A DNA stretch of 64,000 nucleotides from Clostridiaceae bacterium BL-3. GTDB taxonomy: Bacteria > Bacillota > Clostridia > Clostridiales > Clostridiaceae. The stretch lies in assembly GCA_902809985.1 (NCBI GenBank), contig CADDXC010000001.1, positions 310,001-374,000 on the forward strand, given 5' to 3'. Shown piece by piece: positions 1-7,824 of this stretch; the stretch's first letter is position 1; each line of letters starts with the position of its first letter. The position numbers and the translations under genes are program-made. The notes beneath the pieces were generated by a model, which was not told where the DNA came from, did no database searches, and worked only from the letters and a program-made list of their open reading frames with translations.

Positions 1-55
1 AGTGTTTTCTGTTACTTTAAAGATGTCAGAGTAAATTTTATGCATATTAGCAAAA

Positions 56-162
56 CAGCTGAAAATGAGAAGTGAAAAGTTAAAAGTAAATGAGGATTTT
101 TAGTAAATACTGAAAATCTAGTAAGACTATTAATTTTTAACTCTTCACTTTTCCGTTAGCTG
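56..162. repeat. Nested inverted-repeat element downstream of bioB
   Basis: Outer arms CAGCT (56-60) and AGCTG (158-162) enclose a second pair, AGTGAAAAGTTAAAA against TTTTAACTCTTCACT (one mismatch), and a central hairpin GATTTT (95-100) / AAAATC (113-118). The same layout, with a GATTTT...AAAATC core inside longer inverted repeats, recurs at 46062-46158 and 62482-62569. It lies just past the bioB stop and could end that transcript, but there is no clean U-run, so terminator function is only inferred. Confidence 0.6.
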
Positions 163-164
163 CA

Positions 165-1151
165 TCAATATGTTAAATTCAGGTCATTGAGCATTTGAAA
201 ATCCTTGTTTACCTCCTGCCCGCTTGTAGTCAGATAGTCACCTATCAGCATGCCGTTTATGCCGGCAATAAATCCAAGAGGTTGGAGACTCTTGAGATTT
301 TTTTCTCTTCCTCCTGCAAATCTTAAATTTTTATCAGGGAATATAAATCTCATTATGGCAAAAGTTTTTATTATTTCCAGCGGAGGAAGGGGCCTTGCAT
401 TTTCGAGCCTTGTGCCTTTAACTGGGTTCAATACGTTTAAAGGCACTGCATCCACATTCAGTTCCTTTAGCAGGAATGCGTGCTCGATGCGCTGTTCCAT
501 GGTTTCTCCGAGGCCTATGATCATTCCTGAGCACACTTCCATACCGGTCTTTTTTGCATAGCGTATTGTATCAATTCTCTCGCCGTATCCATGAGTTGAA
601 ACAATTTTAGGAAAAAAGCTTCTTGCTGTCTCCAGGTTGTGGTTGTAGCGTTCAACGCCTGCATCTGCCAGCTGCTGTGCTGCATCCATGGTGAGAGTTC
701 CAAGACAGGCGCACAGCTTTAAATTGGTATTTGCTTTCATCCTTCTAAAGGCGTTTAATATGATCTTAAAATTCTTTTCTTTTCCGGTATATCCCAGGCC
801 GCTTGTACATATATCGCAGTGCCTGGCACCTGCCTTCTCACGTTTTATTGCGGTTTCAACAATTTTATCCTCATCTATAAGTGGGTAACATTTTGCATTT
901 GTATGGTGATGGGCGGATTGGGCACAAAATGCGCAGTCCTCAGGACAGCTGCCTGATTTTGCATTTATCACAGAGCACAGATCCACGTCACTTCCGTTGA
1001 ATTTTTCCCTTATTTTATTGGCAAAGCTGCACAGCAAAAATATATCACTTTCTTTGGATTTCCCCAGAGCTTCAGCTTCTTTCCTGGTGATATTTCCTCC
1101 ATTTAAGATCCTCTGACCTATTTCCAGTATTTCATTCCATAATTCATCCAT
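165..1151 (-). CDS. bioB: Biotin synthase
   Basis: Radical-SAM enzyme that inserts sulfur into dethiobiotin, the last step of biotin synthesis, in the cytosol. The 328-residue length is normal for BioB. The radical-SAM motif CxxxCxxC is seen as CPEDCAFC (Cys69, Cys73, Cys76), followed by the family-typical AQSAHH. The YNHNLET motif and an Arg in FAGGREKNL near the C-terminus fit the site that holds the [2Fe-2S] sulfur donor. The ATG start is preceded by AAGGAGAT. No other bio genes lie next to it, so the organism may salvage dethiobiotin or carry the rest elsewhere. A BirA-type palindrome in the upstream region predicts biotin repression. Confidence 0.96.
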   Translation of the reverse strand: MDELWNEILEIGQRILNGGNITRKEAEALGKSKESDIFLLCSFANKIREKFNGSDVDLCSVINAKSGSCPEDCAFCAQSAHHHTNAKCYPLIDEDKIVETAIKREKAGARHCDICTSGLGYTGKEKNFKIILNAFRRMKANTNLKLCACLGTLTMDAAQQLADAGVERYNHNLETARSFFPKIVSTHGYGERIDTIRYAKKTGMEVCSGMIIGLGETMEQRIEHAFLLKELNVDAVPLNVLNPVKGTRLENARPLPPLEIIKTFAIMRFIFPDKNLRFAGGREKNLKSLQPLGFIAGINGMLIGDYLTTSGQEVNKDFQMLNDLNLTY

Positions 1152-1175
1152 AAAGATATCTCCTTATACAGTTTA

Positions 1176-1207
1176 TTGTGAACTTAATTTTATATAAAGG
1201 TTAACAA
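1176..1207 (-). promoter_or_regulatory. BirA-type biotin operator upstream of bioB
   Basis: TTGTGAACT (1176-1184) and GGTTAACAA (1199-1207) form an imperfect inverted repeat with a 14-bp spacer, matching the known BirA operator form TTGTTAACC-N14-16-GGTTAACAA. It lies 25-56 bp upstream of the bioB ATG, where it would overlap the promoter. Repression by biotinyl-AMP-bound BirA is inferred from family knowledge. Confidence 0.8.
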
Positions 1208-1351
1208 TATAATTATAGCAATACACAAAAAATATATCAAGATATTTTGAATATTAAATTTGGCAAAGGTATAGACATAGCTTGGATGGACACACTAATA
1301 ACTAATTGCTCATAGTATTAACTTTGCCGTCACTAAGTTTTTTGTTAAAAT

Positions 1352-1389
1352 AAAAAGTGTAAATCCTGGTGAATGACATCAGGATTTAC
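1352..1389 (-). terminator. Terminator of the sigma/anti-sigma operon
   Basis: On the minus strand, GTAAATCCT pairs with AGGATTTAC (1381-1389 with 1359-1367), followed by a U-rich run. It begins seven bases past the stop of the anti-sigma-like gene. Confidence 0.8.
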
Positions 1390-1395
1390 GCAAAT

Positions 1396-3060
1396 TTAAG
1401 TTGGATCATATCCCACTACAGTCCATATTCCAGTACTGTCCTGTCTTATAAGTTTCTTTAGATATACTTTTCTTATAGGGGTATTTTTCCCACCAACCTC
1501 TACTACTGCATCTATCCCGGTGTTTTTTAGTACGTTTAATTCTTCATATTTAATGGGATAATCACCCTGAATGCCTTCAGGTGAAATCTTAAGGCTTACA
1601 AAAACCTGGGATGTGAAAACAGGATCTAATTTCCATGGAGAATGTCCTCTATCAGCATTTTTTTGTTCTGCCTGTTCTATTTTTAAATCTACGGGAACTT
1701 TTACTTCAGGTTTAGCTAAATTCCCTCTTTTTGATGAAGGTAAGTCCACTATGCCGTTGGTAAGGTCCTTTATGAATAATTTCAATTCTTCTAAAGACGA
1801 ATTCCCAACTACGGCATATTCAAAGCCATTCAGCTGCCACCTAACCGAATTTATATCTGTTGAACCTGCGTATGAGTCTATACCCTGTAGAATGCCCACT
1901 TCATTTTGTACTGGTGACTGAATTTCTGCTGCACTGTTGTTTATCCTTCCAATAACTGCAGTGGATACTGGCTTGAATTCACTTGAGGATTTCTTCTGCA
2001 GAATTTCAACTTTATTTTTATTGTCCATTGAAATATAAAGTATCTTAACAACTTTGGAATCGCTGGCTACTGTTATATTATCCTGGGTAAATGATGCAGG
2101 TATATTTTTAGGAACTTTAGGTGTAAAACCTGTAATTTTTTTGGCATCCTCCAGGCTTCCTACAATTTGCTGTGAATTTGTATCTATTTCTTTGAAGCCT
2201 TCTGGTAAAGTATAGGATAAAAGTTTTTTAGGAATACTATTTGTAAAACCGATACTTGTATAATACATTTTGTATTGAATGGAATTTTCCATGGAAGTCT
2301 GTTTTTGAAGCGGCATTTTAGTATCCTTATCCACCCATATTTTATATGGGCTTCCTCCTTGAGGGGTTACTTCCATTATAGTGGCAGATCTTCCAGAAAT
2401 GGTGCCATCACCTATTATTTTAGTCTTGAGTGCGTTTTTCACATCATCTATTTCTTTTCCTATTTCAAATGTAAAGCTGTAGGAATCGGGAAAAGCAGAA
2501 AATATATTCACTTCCTTTTGTTCAGGCTGTATCTGCCATTTGTTCTGGCCGTTATTTACAGTAATCAAATTTTTTTGCGGGCCATCCAGTCCTTTAACGT
2601 AATATCTTCCTTCCCTGTCAGCCCATACTTCCATTTTTGACTGCATGATGGATTTTCCAGCTCCATTGATTTCTACGATCTCAAGGAATCCATGATATGC
2701 TTTTACCTCTTCGAAAGCTTTTTCCATTGCATAGGTCATATTGTTCCTGCCAAAAGGCAGTGTAAGATTCAAAATGATTATTAATGCAACAGCTGCAGCA
2801 GAAGCTATTGTCAGAAGCCACTTTTTCCTTTTTTTCCTTGAATTCTTTATATATAAAAGCCTATTACCTGCAGCTTCAGCCAATTTTTCCCCATATTCAT
2901 CTTCTGGAAGACTTGGTTCCTTTAAACTGCGTACCAACCTTACGGTTTTAAAAAGTTCTTCCATTTCAGGTGCTTCAGTCATATTTTCGTGTTCTCTAGG
3001 TTTTTTTTCTTTATTTAAACTGTCAATATAATCTGACAACTTTTTTTCGTTTTCATTCAT
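1396..3060 (-). CDS. Putative membrane-bound anti-sigma factor with LolA/RseB-like exterior domain
   Basis: This protein of about 554 residues is encoded 19 bp downstream of an ECF sigma factor, the usual place for its anti-sigma partner. The first 80 residues are charged and cytosolic. One membrane segment is seen at about residues 81-102, preceded by the basic stretch RKKRKK. The long exterior part has a region around 115-290 that reads like a LolA/RseB-type lipoprotein-fold domain (KMEVWADREGRYYVKG, then SPYKIWVDKDTKMPLQKQ), followed by a less recognisable C-terminal half. The start was set at the ATG eight bases after GGAGGT; a GTG two codons upstream is less well placed. Anti-sigma activity is inferred from context and topology; no zinc-binding anti-sigma motif (HxxxCxxC) is visible. 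Confidence 0.7.
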   Translation of the reverse strand: MNENEKKLSDYIDSLNKEKKPREHENMTEAPEMEELFKTVRLVRSLKEPSLPEDEYGEKLAEAAGNRLLYIKNSRKKRKKWLLTIASAAAVALIIILNLTLPFGRNNMTYAMEKAFEEVKAYHGFLEIVEINGAGKSIMQSKMEVWADREGRYYVKGLDGPQKNLITVNNGQNKWQIQPEQKEVNIFSAFPDSYSFTFEIGKEIDDVKNALKTKIIGDGTISGRSATIMEVTPQGGSPYKIWVDKDTKMPLQKQTSMENSIQYKMYYTSIGFTNSIPKKLLSYTLPEGFKEIDTNSQQIVGSLEDAKKITGFTPKVPKNIPASFTQDNITVASDSKVVKILYISMDNKNKVEILQKKSSSEFKPVSTAVIGRINNSAAEIQSPVQNEVGILQGIDSYAGSTDINSVRWQLNGFEYAVVGNSSLEELKLFIKDLTNGIVDLPSSKRGNLAKPEVKVPVDLKIEQAEQKNADRGHSPWKLDPVFTSQVFVSLKISPEGIQGDYPIKYEELNVLKNTGIDAVVEVGGKNTPIRKVYLKKLIRQDSTGIWTVVGYDPT

Positions 3061-3079
3061 GTACACACACCTCCAATAC

Positions 3080-3607
3080 TCAATGTTTTTCCTTTATAAT
3101 TTTGTTAAGGGCTTGTAATGCCCTGTATTGCATGACTCTGATAGTGCTTCCTTTTTTATTCATCAGTCTGGCAGTGTCAGCTACCGAGCATCCTTTTAAT
3201 ATCCTGAGTTCAATGACAGTACGTTGATCTTTATTTAAAATTTTTAATGCATTTTGTATAATTTCACGCTGTGCTATATTTTCTGTGTAATCTTCTATTG
3301 CTGTCATTTCCGGATTTATATCGTCAAAATTGACTGTTTTACCTTGACGTTTGCTTTTACGCCACCTATCTCTCAATATATTTAATGAAACGGTTTTTAA
3401 AAAGCCCATGGATTTATCTATCCTCACATTGCTTTTTTTCATATATAAAATAGCCTTACAGTAGGTTTCCTGGGTAATATCTTCAGCTTCTTCGCGATTC
3501 TGAACTTTAAAATATATAAAACGGTATAATGATTTCCAGGTATCCGCACACATTTTTTCAATATATGATATGTCCTCTGCTTTAATGTTCTTTTCACCCT
3601 CCTTCAT
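3080..3607 (-). CDS. ECF-family RNA polymerase sigma factor
   Basis: A short sigma-70 family protein (about 175 residues) with only regions 2 and 4, as in extracytoplasmic-function sigma factors. Region 2 spans roughly residues 20-90 and includes the typical AEDITQETY; region 4 is at about 115-170 with the helix-turn-helix CSVADTARLMNKKGSTIRV. It forms an operon with the downstream membrane protein, so it is probably held at the membrane until a surface signal frees it. I chose the ATG after GAGGGGGA; an in-frame ATG seven codons upstream is also possible. The upstream ECF-type promoter predicts that it switches on its own operon. Confidence 0.9.
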   Translation of the reverse strand: MKEGEKNIKAEDISYIEKMCADTWKSLYRFIYFKVQNREEAEDITQETYCKAILYMKKSNVRIDKSMGFLKTVSLNILRDRWRKSKRQGKTVNFDDINPEMTAIEDYTENIAQREIIQNALKILNKDQRTVIELRILKGCSVADTARLMNKKGSTIRVMQYRALQALNKIIKEKH

Positions 3608-3651
3608 AAGATGAAGTCCCCCTCTCATGGTTACATGTTTACAATAATAAT

Positions 3652-3678
3652 GACGTTAGAAAGGATATAAAAGTTACA
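3652..3678 (-). promoter_or_regulatory. ECF-type autoregulatory promoter
   Basis: On the minus strand TGTAAC (3678-3673), a 17-bp spacer and CGTC (3655-3652) closely match the general ECF promoter form (TGAAAC-N16/17-CGTM). The -10 element lies 44 bp upstream of the chosen sigma start codon. This supports self-activation of the sigma/anti-sigma operon. Confidence 0.72.
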
Positions 3679-3777
3679 TTTTGTTATTTTATTTCATAGT
3701 ATATATGGGAAGGGGTCTTCTGGATAAATTGAAACAGGGAAGTCCCCTAATTAATTGTAAAGGAAAAATTTTTTATA

Positions 3778-4284
3778 ATGTATAATTATTATAGGCAGTG
3801 TTCTGCAAATCATTATCCTTATACTATACAGCCAGGTGATACTTTATACAATATTTCACAGAGATTGGAAGTGAGCCTTGAGAGGATACTTGCGGCGAAT
3901 CCGGGAATAAATCCATACTACCTGCGGGTAGGCCAGCGTCTATGCATACCGTCGGGAAATGGAGGATCCTCAAATTGTGGGGAAACTGTAACAGCAATGC
4001 AGGAAGATATTGATATGCTGATACCTGAAAGCAGTGTCCAGCAAACCCATGAATCAAATTATGGGGATTCCACTCAGACAACTTCTGTGATTATGGTGAA
4101 CAGTGGTCAAATACGTTTTGATGTGGTACCTGTAAATATTTCTGGTGACTATGTGGGGCATTATACGGAAGGTAAAAATTATCCTTATTATGCTGATGCG
4201 GCTTCAGGAGGTCAGAGAGGCATAAATGTAAAGGATAATTTTGGAGTATGGCATTCTTTTGGGTATAGAGTACCTGTAACTTAA
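3778..4284 (+). CDS. LysM domain protein
   Basis: A 168-residue protein with one LysM module at about residues 13-58 (YTIQPGDTLYNISQRL through RVGQRLCIP), a fold that binds glycan chains of peptidoglycan or spore cortex. No signal peptide is visible: the N-terminus MYNYYRQCSANHYP is short and polar, which resembles Clostridium spore- or surface-associated LysM proteins. The C-terminal 100 residues are unassigned and rich in Gly, Tyr and Ser. AAAGGAAAA precedes the ATG. It is a single-gene unit ended by a hairpin, and is divergent from the sigma factor gene. Confidence 0.75.
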   Translation: MYNYYRQCSANHYPYTIQPGDTLYNISQRLEVSLERILAANPGINPYYLRVGQRLCIPSGNGGSSNCGETVTAMQEDIDMLIPESSVQQTHESNYGDSTQTTSVIMVNSGQIRFDVVPVNISGDYVGHYTEGKNYPYYADAASGGQRGINVKDNFGVWHSFGYRVPVT

Positions 4285-4294
4285 TATGAAATTG

Positions 4295-4327
4295 ATGCAT
4301 TGGCCAATTAAAACCAGTGCATTTTTT
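4295..4327 (+). terminator. Rho-independent terminator after the LysM gene
   Basis: ATGCATTGG (4295-4303) pairs with CCAGTGCAT (4314-4322) with one G-U pair, followed by six T residues. Confidence 0.82.
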
Positions 4328-4368
4328 CCCTAATTCACTTATAATGGAAGAAAGGGGATGATAAGATT

Positions 4369-4854
4369 ATGAAAACAAAAAAATTGGTTGTACTGGCACT
4401 TTTTATAGCATTGAGTTTTATAGGTGCCAATATAAAAATTGCTGGAAGTATAGCTTTTGATTCTACTGCAGGATTTCTGGGCACATTGATTATGGGGCCT
4501 TTGTATGGAGCGGTAATAGGTGCAATCGGGCATCTATTGACGGCAGCTGTCAGCGGCTTTCCGCTTAGCCTGCCAATACATATCATAGTCATGGTAGATA
4601 TGGCACTTACCATGTTTTTATTCGGAATAGTATATAAAATTTTTTCCAGATCCAAAGAAATAATGGCAATAATATTATCGGGGGTAGTTGGAATTTTGAT
4701 TAACGGCCCGTTATCCGTATTTATGCTCATACCTATAATGGGAAAAGCTGTTCTGGCCATGCTTCCGCTGTTAATACTGGCGGCTGCACTGAATATTTTA
4801 ATAGCACATGTCGTATATAAATTTTTACCGGGAAGTATAAAACGATGGAAATAA
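4369..4854 (+). CDS. cblT: ECF transporter S component, probable alpha-ribazole transporter
   Basis: A 161-residue hydrophobic protein with about five or six membrane segments, matching small substrate-binding (S) components of energy-coupling-factor importers. It overlaps the next gene by 10 bp, and that gene resembles the alpha-ribazole kinase CblS. The CblT/CblS pair is known from Geobacillus and Listeria to salvage alpha-ribazole for the lower ligand of cobamides, which gives the assignment. The shared ATPase and T subunits of the importer are not nearby, as is usual for group II systems. BioY (biotin) was considered because bioB is close, but the partner gene argues for CblT. AAAGGGGATG-type ribosome site; specificity is inferred from context. 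Confidence 0.72.
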   Translation: MKTKKLVVLALFIALSFIGANIKIAGSIAFDSTAGFLGTLIMGPLYGAVIGAIGHLLTAAVSGFPLSLPIHIIVMVDMALTMFLFGIVYKIFSRSKEIMAIILSGVVGILINGPLSVFMLIPIMGKAVLAMLPLLILAAALNILIAHVVYKFLPGSIKRWK

Positions 4855-5585
4855 AGAAGGTAAGGGATTTGAGCTTGATAAAATTGGATGAAATTAGGAC
4901 TATGGTCATAGCCTGTGACAGCTGCGGGGGTATTGGAATTAAAAAGGGAGATGTATTTAAAGTACCACCTTTTTATGTGGGAAGGTATACTGCCAGAGTA
5001 GTTCTGCTGGAAGTGATCTGTTCAGGGGCACAAGTCGTCACCATTACAAATACTATTTGCAATGAGATGGATAATACGGGAGTGGAGATAATTAAAGGGA
5101 TAAAAGAAGAGATAAAATATGCAGGATTTAGAGATGTGATCTTGACAGGCAGCACAGAAGAAAATTTTACTACTATTTCTACAGGTCTTGGGGTAACTGC
5201 AGTGGGTTTGGCGGCTTCTGAGGATTTAAAAGTAAATAATGTAAAGGGGGAAGCGTTGATAATATGCATAGGTATGCCGAAAGTGGGAGATGAGGTAAAT
5301 TTAAATGGTGATAGGGAAATAATCAATTATGAAACGGTGTATAGGTTATTGCAGAATGATTTTGTATATGAAATGGTTCCAGTAGGATCCAGGGGAATAG
5401 CCTATGAGGCTGAGCAGCTTGCATTGTACAATAATTTAAAGTACCATATGAAAAAAGACTGTGGTGTAGATGTTAAAAAGTCAGGAGGACCGGAGACTTC
5501 AGTGATTGCGGCAGTGGACAGTAAAGGTGCAGAAGATATATTGAAGAATATACAGGAAACGCATATCGTAGGATATTTGTTTTAG
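4845..5585 (+). CDS. cblS: Probable alpha-ribazole kinase (AIR-synthase-related fold)
   Basis: A 246-residue protein with the ATP-binding N-terminal fold of the AIR synthase/selenophosphate synthetase group: a DSCGGIGIKKGDVF motif near residue 25 and a glycine-rich TGSTEENF around residue 100. It would phosphorylate alpha-ribazole taken up by the S component encoded immediately upstream (10-bp overlap), feeding cobamide lower-ligand assembly. An acetogen needs much cobamide for its methyl-transfer enzymes, so salvage would fit its metabolism. Alternative: an uncharacterised AIR-synthase-related protein with another small-molecule kinase activity. Confidence 0.7.
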   Translation: MEIKKVRDLSLIKLDEIRTMVIACDSCGGIGIKKGDVFKVPPFYVGRYTARVVLLEVICSGAQVVTITNTICNEMDNTGVEIIKGIKEEIKYAGFRDVILTGSTEENFTTISTGLGVTAVGLAASEDLKVNNVKGEALIICIGMPKVGDEVNLNGDREIINYETVYRLLQNDFVYEMVPVGSRGIAYEAEQLALYNNLKYHMKKDCGVDVKKSGGPETSVIAAVDSKGAEDILKNIQETHIVGYLF

Positions 5586-5626
5586 GGGTCAGACCCCCTT
5601 ACAAAAAATGTAAGGGGGTCTGACCC
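5586..5626. terminator. Bidirectional terminator, perfect 18-bp stem
   Basis: 5586-5603 pairs without mismatch with 5609-5626 around an AAAAA loop. It sits between convergent genes, touching both stop codons. Each arm contains its own palindrome, GGGTC-A-GACCC. The word TGTAAGGGGGTC links it to the repeats at 37738-37765 and 43118-43148. Confidence 0.85.
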
Positions 5627-7149
5627 TACGCTAATGGAGCAAACATTCTGAGAATGGATTCTAATATCTTTTTTAAAAAGCATCTTTTTTCCCAGACTTC
5701 CTTTTCTATTTTTTTGCATTGACCCATGGTATTTATGAAATCATTGTAAATATCATCTATTATTGAAACATCATACATGTACACGGCACATTCAAAATGT
5801 AGATATAAGCTCCTATAATCCATGTTTATGGTTCCCACTACGGCACATTCTCCATCAGAGACAAGGGTCTTCCCATGAATGAATCCTGGTGTGTATTCAT
5901 ATATCTTCACTCCTGAATCAAGGAGTTTGTCATAATGGGATCTTGTAAGAACTTGTATGGTTTTTTTGTCAGGTATGGAGGGGGTTATTATTCTCACATC
6001 AACCCCTCTTTTTGCGGCCAGAGAAAGCGCCAGTATCATTTCATAACCTATTACAAGATAAGGGGTCGTGATATAGATATAATTTTTAGCACTGTCTATG
6101 ATGCTCAAATATACATCCTGTGCCACATCGTTGCTTTCTTCCGGGCTGCTGTTATAGGGTGCTACAATACCCGTATATCCATTGAATTTACTTTCAAACT
6201 TGTATTTTTGAAAATCCTCTCTCTTTTTTGTTATTGACTGCCACATTCTTAAAAACATGGATGTAAAACTGTAAACTGCATCTCCTTTAAGACACACTCC
6301 CATATCCTTCCAGTAACCGTATTTTTTATACAGATTTATATATTCGTCTCCTATGTTCATTCCTCCGGTAAAAGCAACTTTTCCATCAATTACTGCCATT
6401 TTTCTATGATCTCTGTAGTTTAACATGACATTCAATAGCATTTTTATAGGGTTGAATATCTTGTATTTTATATTATATTTTTTCAGGGAGTTTTCAAAAT
6501 CCTTTGGAAGAACGAACATTGATCCTATATAATCCACCAGAATCCTGACCTCTACTCCATTTTGTGCTTTTTGTTTTAGTATTTCGAAGATTTCACCCCA
6601 CATTTTTCCTCTGGAGATTATAAAGTATTCAAGAAATATAAATTTATCGGCTTTTTTTAATTCTTCCAGTAATTTTTTGTACATGCTTTTTCCCGAAGGA
6701 AAATAAATTGCTTTTGTATTGAAATAGACTCCATATCCGCTTATATTTTTGATCAGCCTTGTCTGATTGTATCGGGTTTTATTATTTACTTTCAACTGTG
6801 AAAGCATGGTTTTATCTTCTTCGGGAAATATCTTTTCATCCAGCTCTACTTTATTCATTTTATTGAAATTGCGTTTGATTCCAATTCTGGATAGAATATA
6901 TATAATAACTCCTACTACTGGAATCAGTAATATCAAAGCAATCCAGCTGATTTTATAAGATGTGTTTTTATCCTTATAATTCAAATGAATTACAGAAATA
7001 GCACTTACAATTTCGAAAAATATAAAATAGTATATAAAAAATATGTTGAATATATTGTATATAAGTACTATAGCTATAAATTGAAATATGAGCCAGAATA
7101 TAAAAACTATAAATTTAAAAATTGAAACGAATATTTTTCTCTCACCCAA
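5626..7149 (-). CDS. cls: Cardiolipin synthase (phospholipase D family)
   Basis: Membrane enzyme that joins two phosphatidylglycerol molecules to make cardiolipin. The 507-residue length fits bacterial Cls. Three hydrophobic segments occupy about residues 8-85, followed by two phospholipase D motifs of the form HxKxxxxD: HRKMAVID in the first half and HGKTLVSD in the second, each followed by the typical GG/GT-N run (FTGGMNIGDEY and VVGTINMDYRS). The start is a TTG with AGGTG upstream. It is a lone gene, convergent with the CblS gene. Confidence 0.93.
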   Translation of the reverse strand: MGERKIFVSIFKFIVFIFWLIFQFIAIVLIYNIFNIFFIYYFIFFEIVSAISVIHLNYKDKNTSYKISWIALILLIPVVGVIIYILSRIGIKRNFNKMNKVELDEKIFPEEDKTMLSQLKVNNKTRYNQTRLIKNISGYGVYFNTKAIYFPSGKSMYKKLLEELKKADKFIFLEYFIISRGKMWGEIFEILKQKAQNGVEVRILVDYIGSMFVLPKDFENSLKKYNIKYKIFNPIKMLLNVMLNYRDHRKMAVIDGKVAFTGGMNIGDEYINLYKKYGYWKDMGVCLKGDAVYSFTSMFLRMWQSITKKREDFQKYKFESKFNGYTGIVAPYNSSPEESNDVAQDVYLSIIDSAKNYIYITTPYLVIGYEMILALSLAAKRGVDVRIITPSIPDKKTIQVLTRSHYDKLLDSGVKIYEYTPGFIHGKTLVSDGECAVVGTINMDYRSLYLHFECAVYMYDVSIIDDIYNDFINTMGQCKKIEKEVWEKRCFLKKILESILRMFAPLA

Positions 7150-7249
7150 TTACAGCACCTGCTCTTGTCATATTTTAGTTTATTCTAAGTAGGAAGTGTT
7201 TACTATAAAAGTATTTCTATTTTACATATAAATTATTTTCACTAATGGT

Positions 7250-7636
7250 TTATGATTTTCCCTTAAAAATAGTTCCGCAGTTTCTGCAGGTTATAGTTAT
7301 TCTGCCCTTATGCTTTGGAACTCTCATTTTTTGGGAACAATTTGGACATTTGAATATTTTATAGTATCTATTACTACCTATTGTGGTTTTATATGTTTTG
7401 ATCCATCTGACCAGGGGAGAAATAAAATTTTCGTAGGCCTGAAGTTCTTTATGTCTTCTGTATTTGTTTCTTGAAAGACATCGCCATGTAGAATATATTA
7501 TACATACAAAACCGAAAGTGGCACTGCGCCTGAACAGGGAAAATATAAACCCAGCTATGTAAAGATGAGTTGAGAGTTTATCAATGCCATAGCTGTTTCT
7601 AAAATAATAGGAAATCTTATTTAAATATTTATTCAA
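7250..7636 (-). CDS. Small protein with C-terminal zinc ribbon
   Basis: About 128 residues. The C-terminal 40 residues hold two CxxC pairs (CPNCSQKMRVP and CRNCGTIF), a zinc-ribbon fold. The middle has a hydrophobic stretch, LYIAGFIFSLF..ATFGFVCIIY, that may be a membrane hairpin, followed by a basic region (RCLSRNKYRRHKEL). Known clostridial proteins of this layout are of unknown function. AGGAG lies eight bases before a TTG start; a GTG three codons upstream is the alternative. It is divergent from the ABC exporter genes and separated from them by about 190 bp. Confidence 0.7.
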   Translation of the reverse strand: MNKYLNKISYYFRNSYGIDKLSTHLYIAGFIFSLFRRSATFGFVCIIYSTWRCLSRNKYRRHKELQAYENFISPLVRWIKTYKTTIGSNRYYKIFKCPNCSQKMRVPKHKGRITITCRNCGTIFKGKS

Positions 7637-7771
7637 ATTTATCACTCCTGTAAACTAAGCTTTATATAGCTATTATATCAGTGTTATATGGTATAGTAAT
7701 ATTATAATAACATAATTTATGATTTGATTTATAATAATTTTGTGTATATGTTTTTAATTTTAATGTCAACT

Positions 7772-7785
7772 GGCGAGAAACCGCC
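7772..7785 (+). other. Small GC-rich hairpin in the leader of the ABC exporter
   Basis: GGCG-agaaac-CGCC forms a short hairpin, with flanking CTGGCG and CCCGTATC, in otherwise very AT-rich leader DNA 40 bp before the exporter start. It stands out by composition but matches no regulatory RNA I can name with confidence. Confidence 0.3.
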
Positions 7786-7824
7786 CGTATCTTTGATTAA
7801 ATAAATTCTTAGGGGTGTATATAC

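Noticed and set aside
4369-4854. BioY biotin importer, because bioB is near
   Set aside because: The overlapping partner is an AIR-synthase-related protein, which fits CblT/CblS, and no BirA box is seen before this gene.
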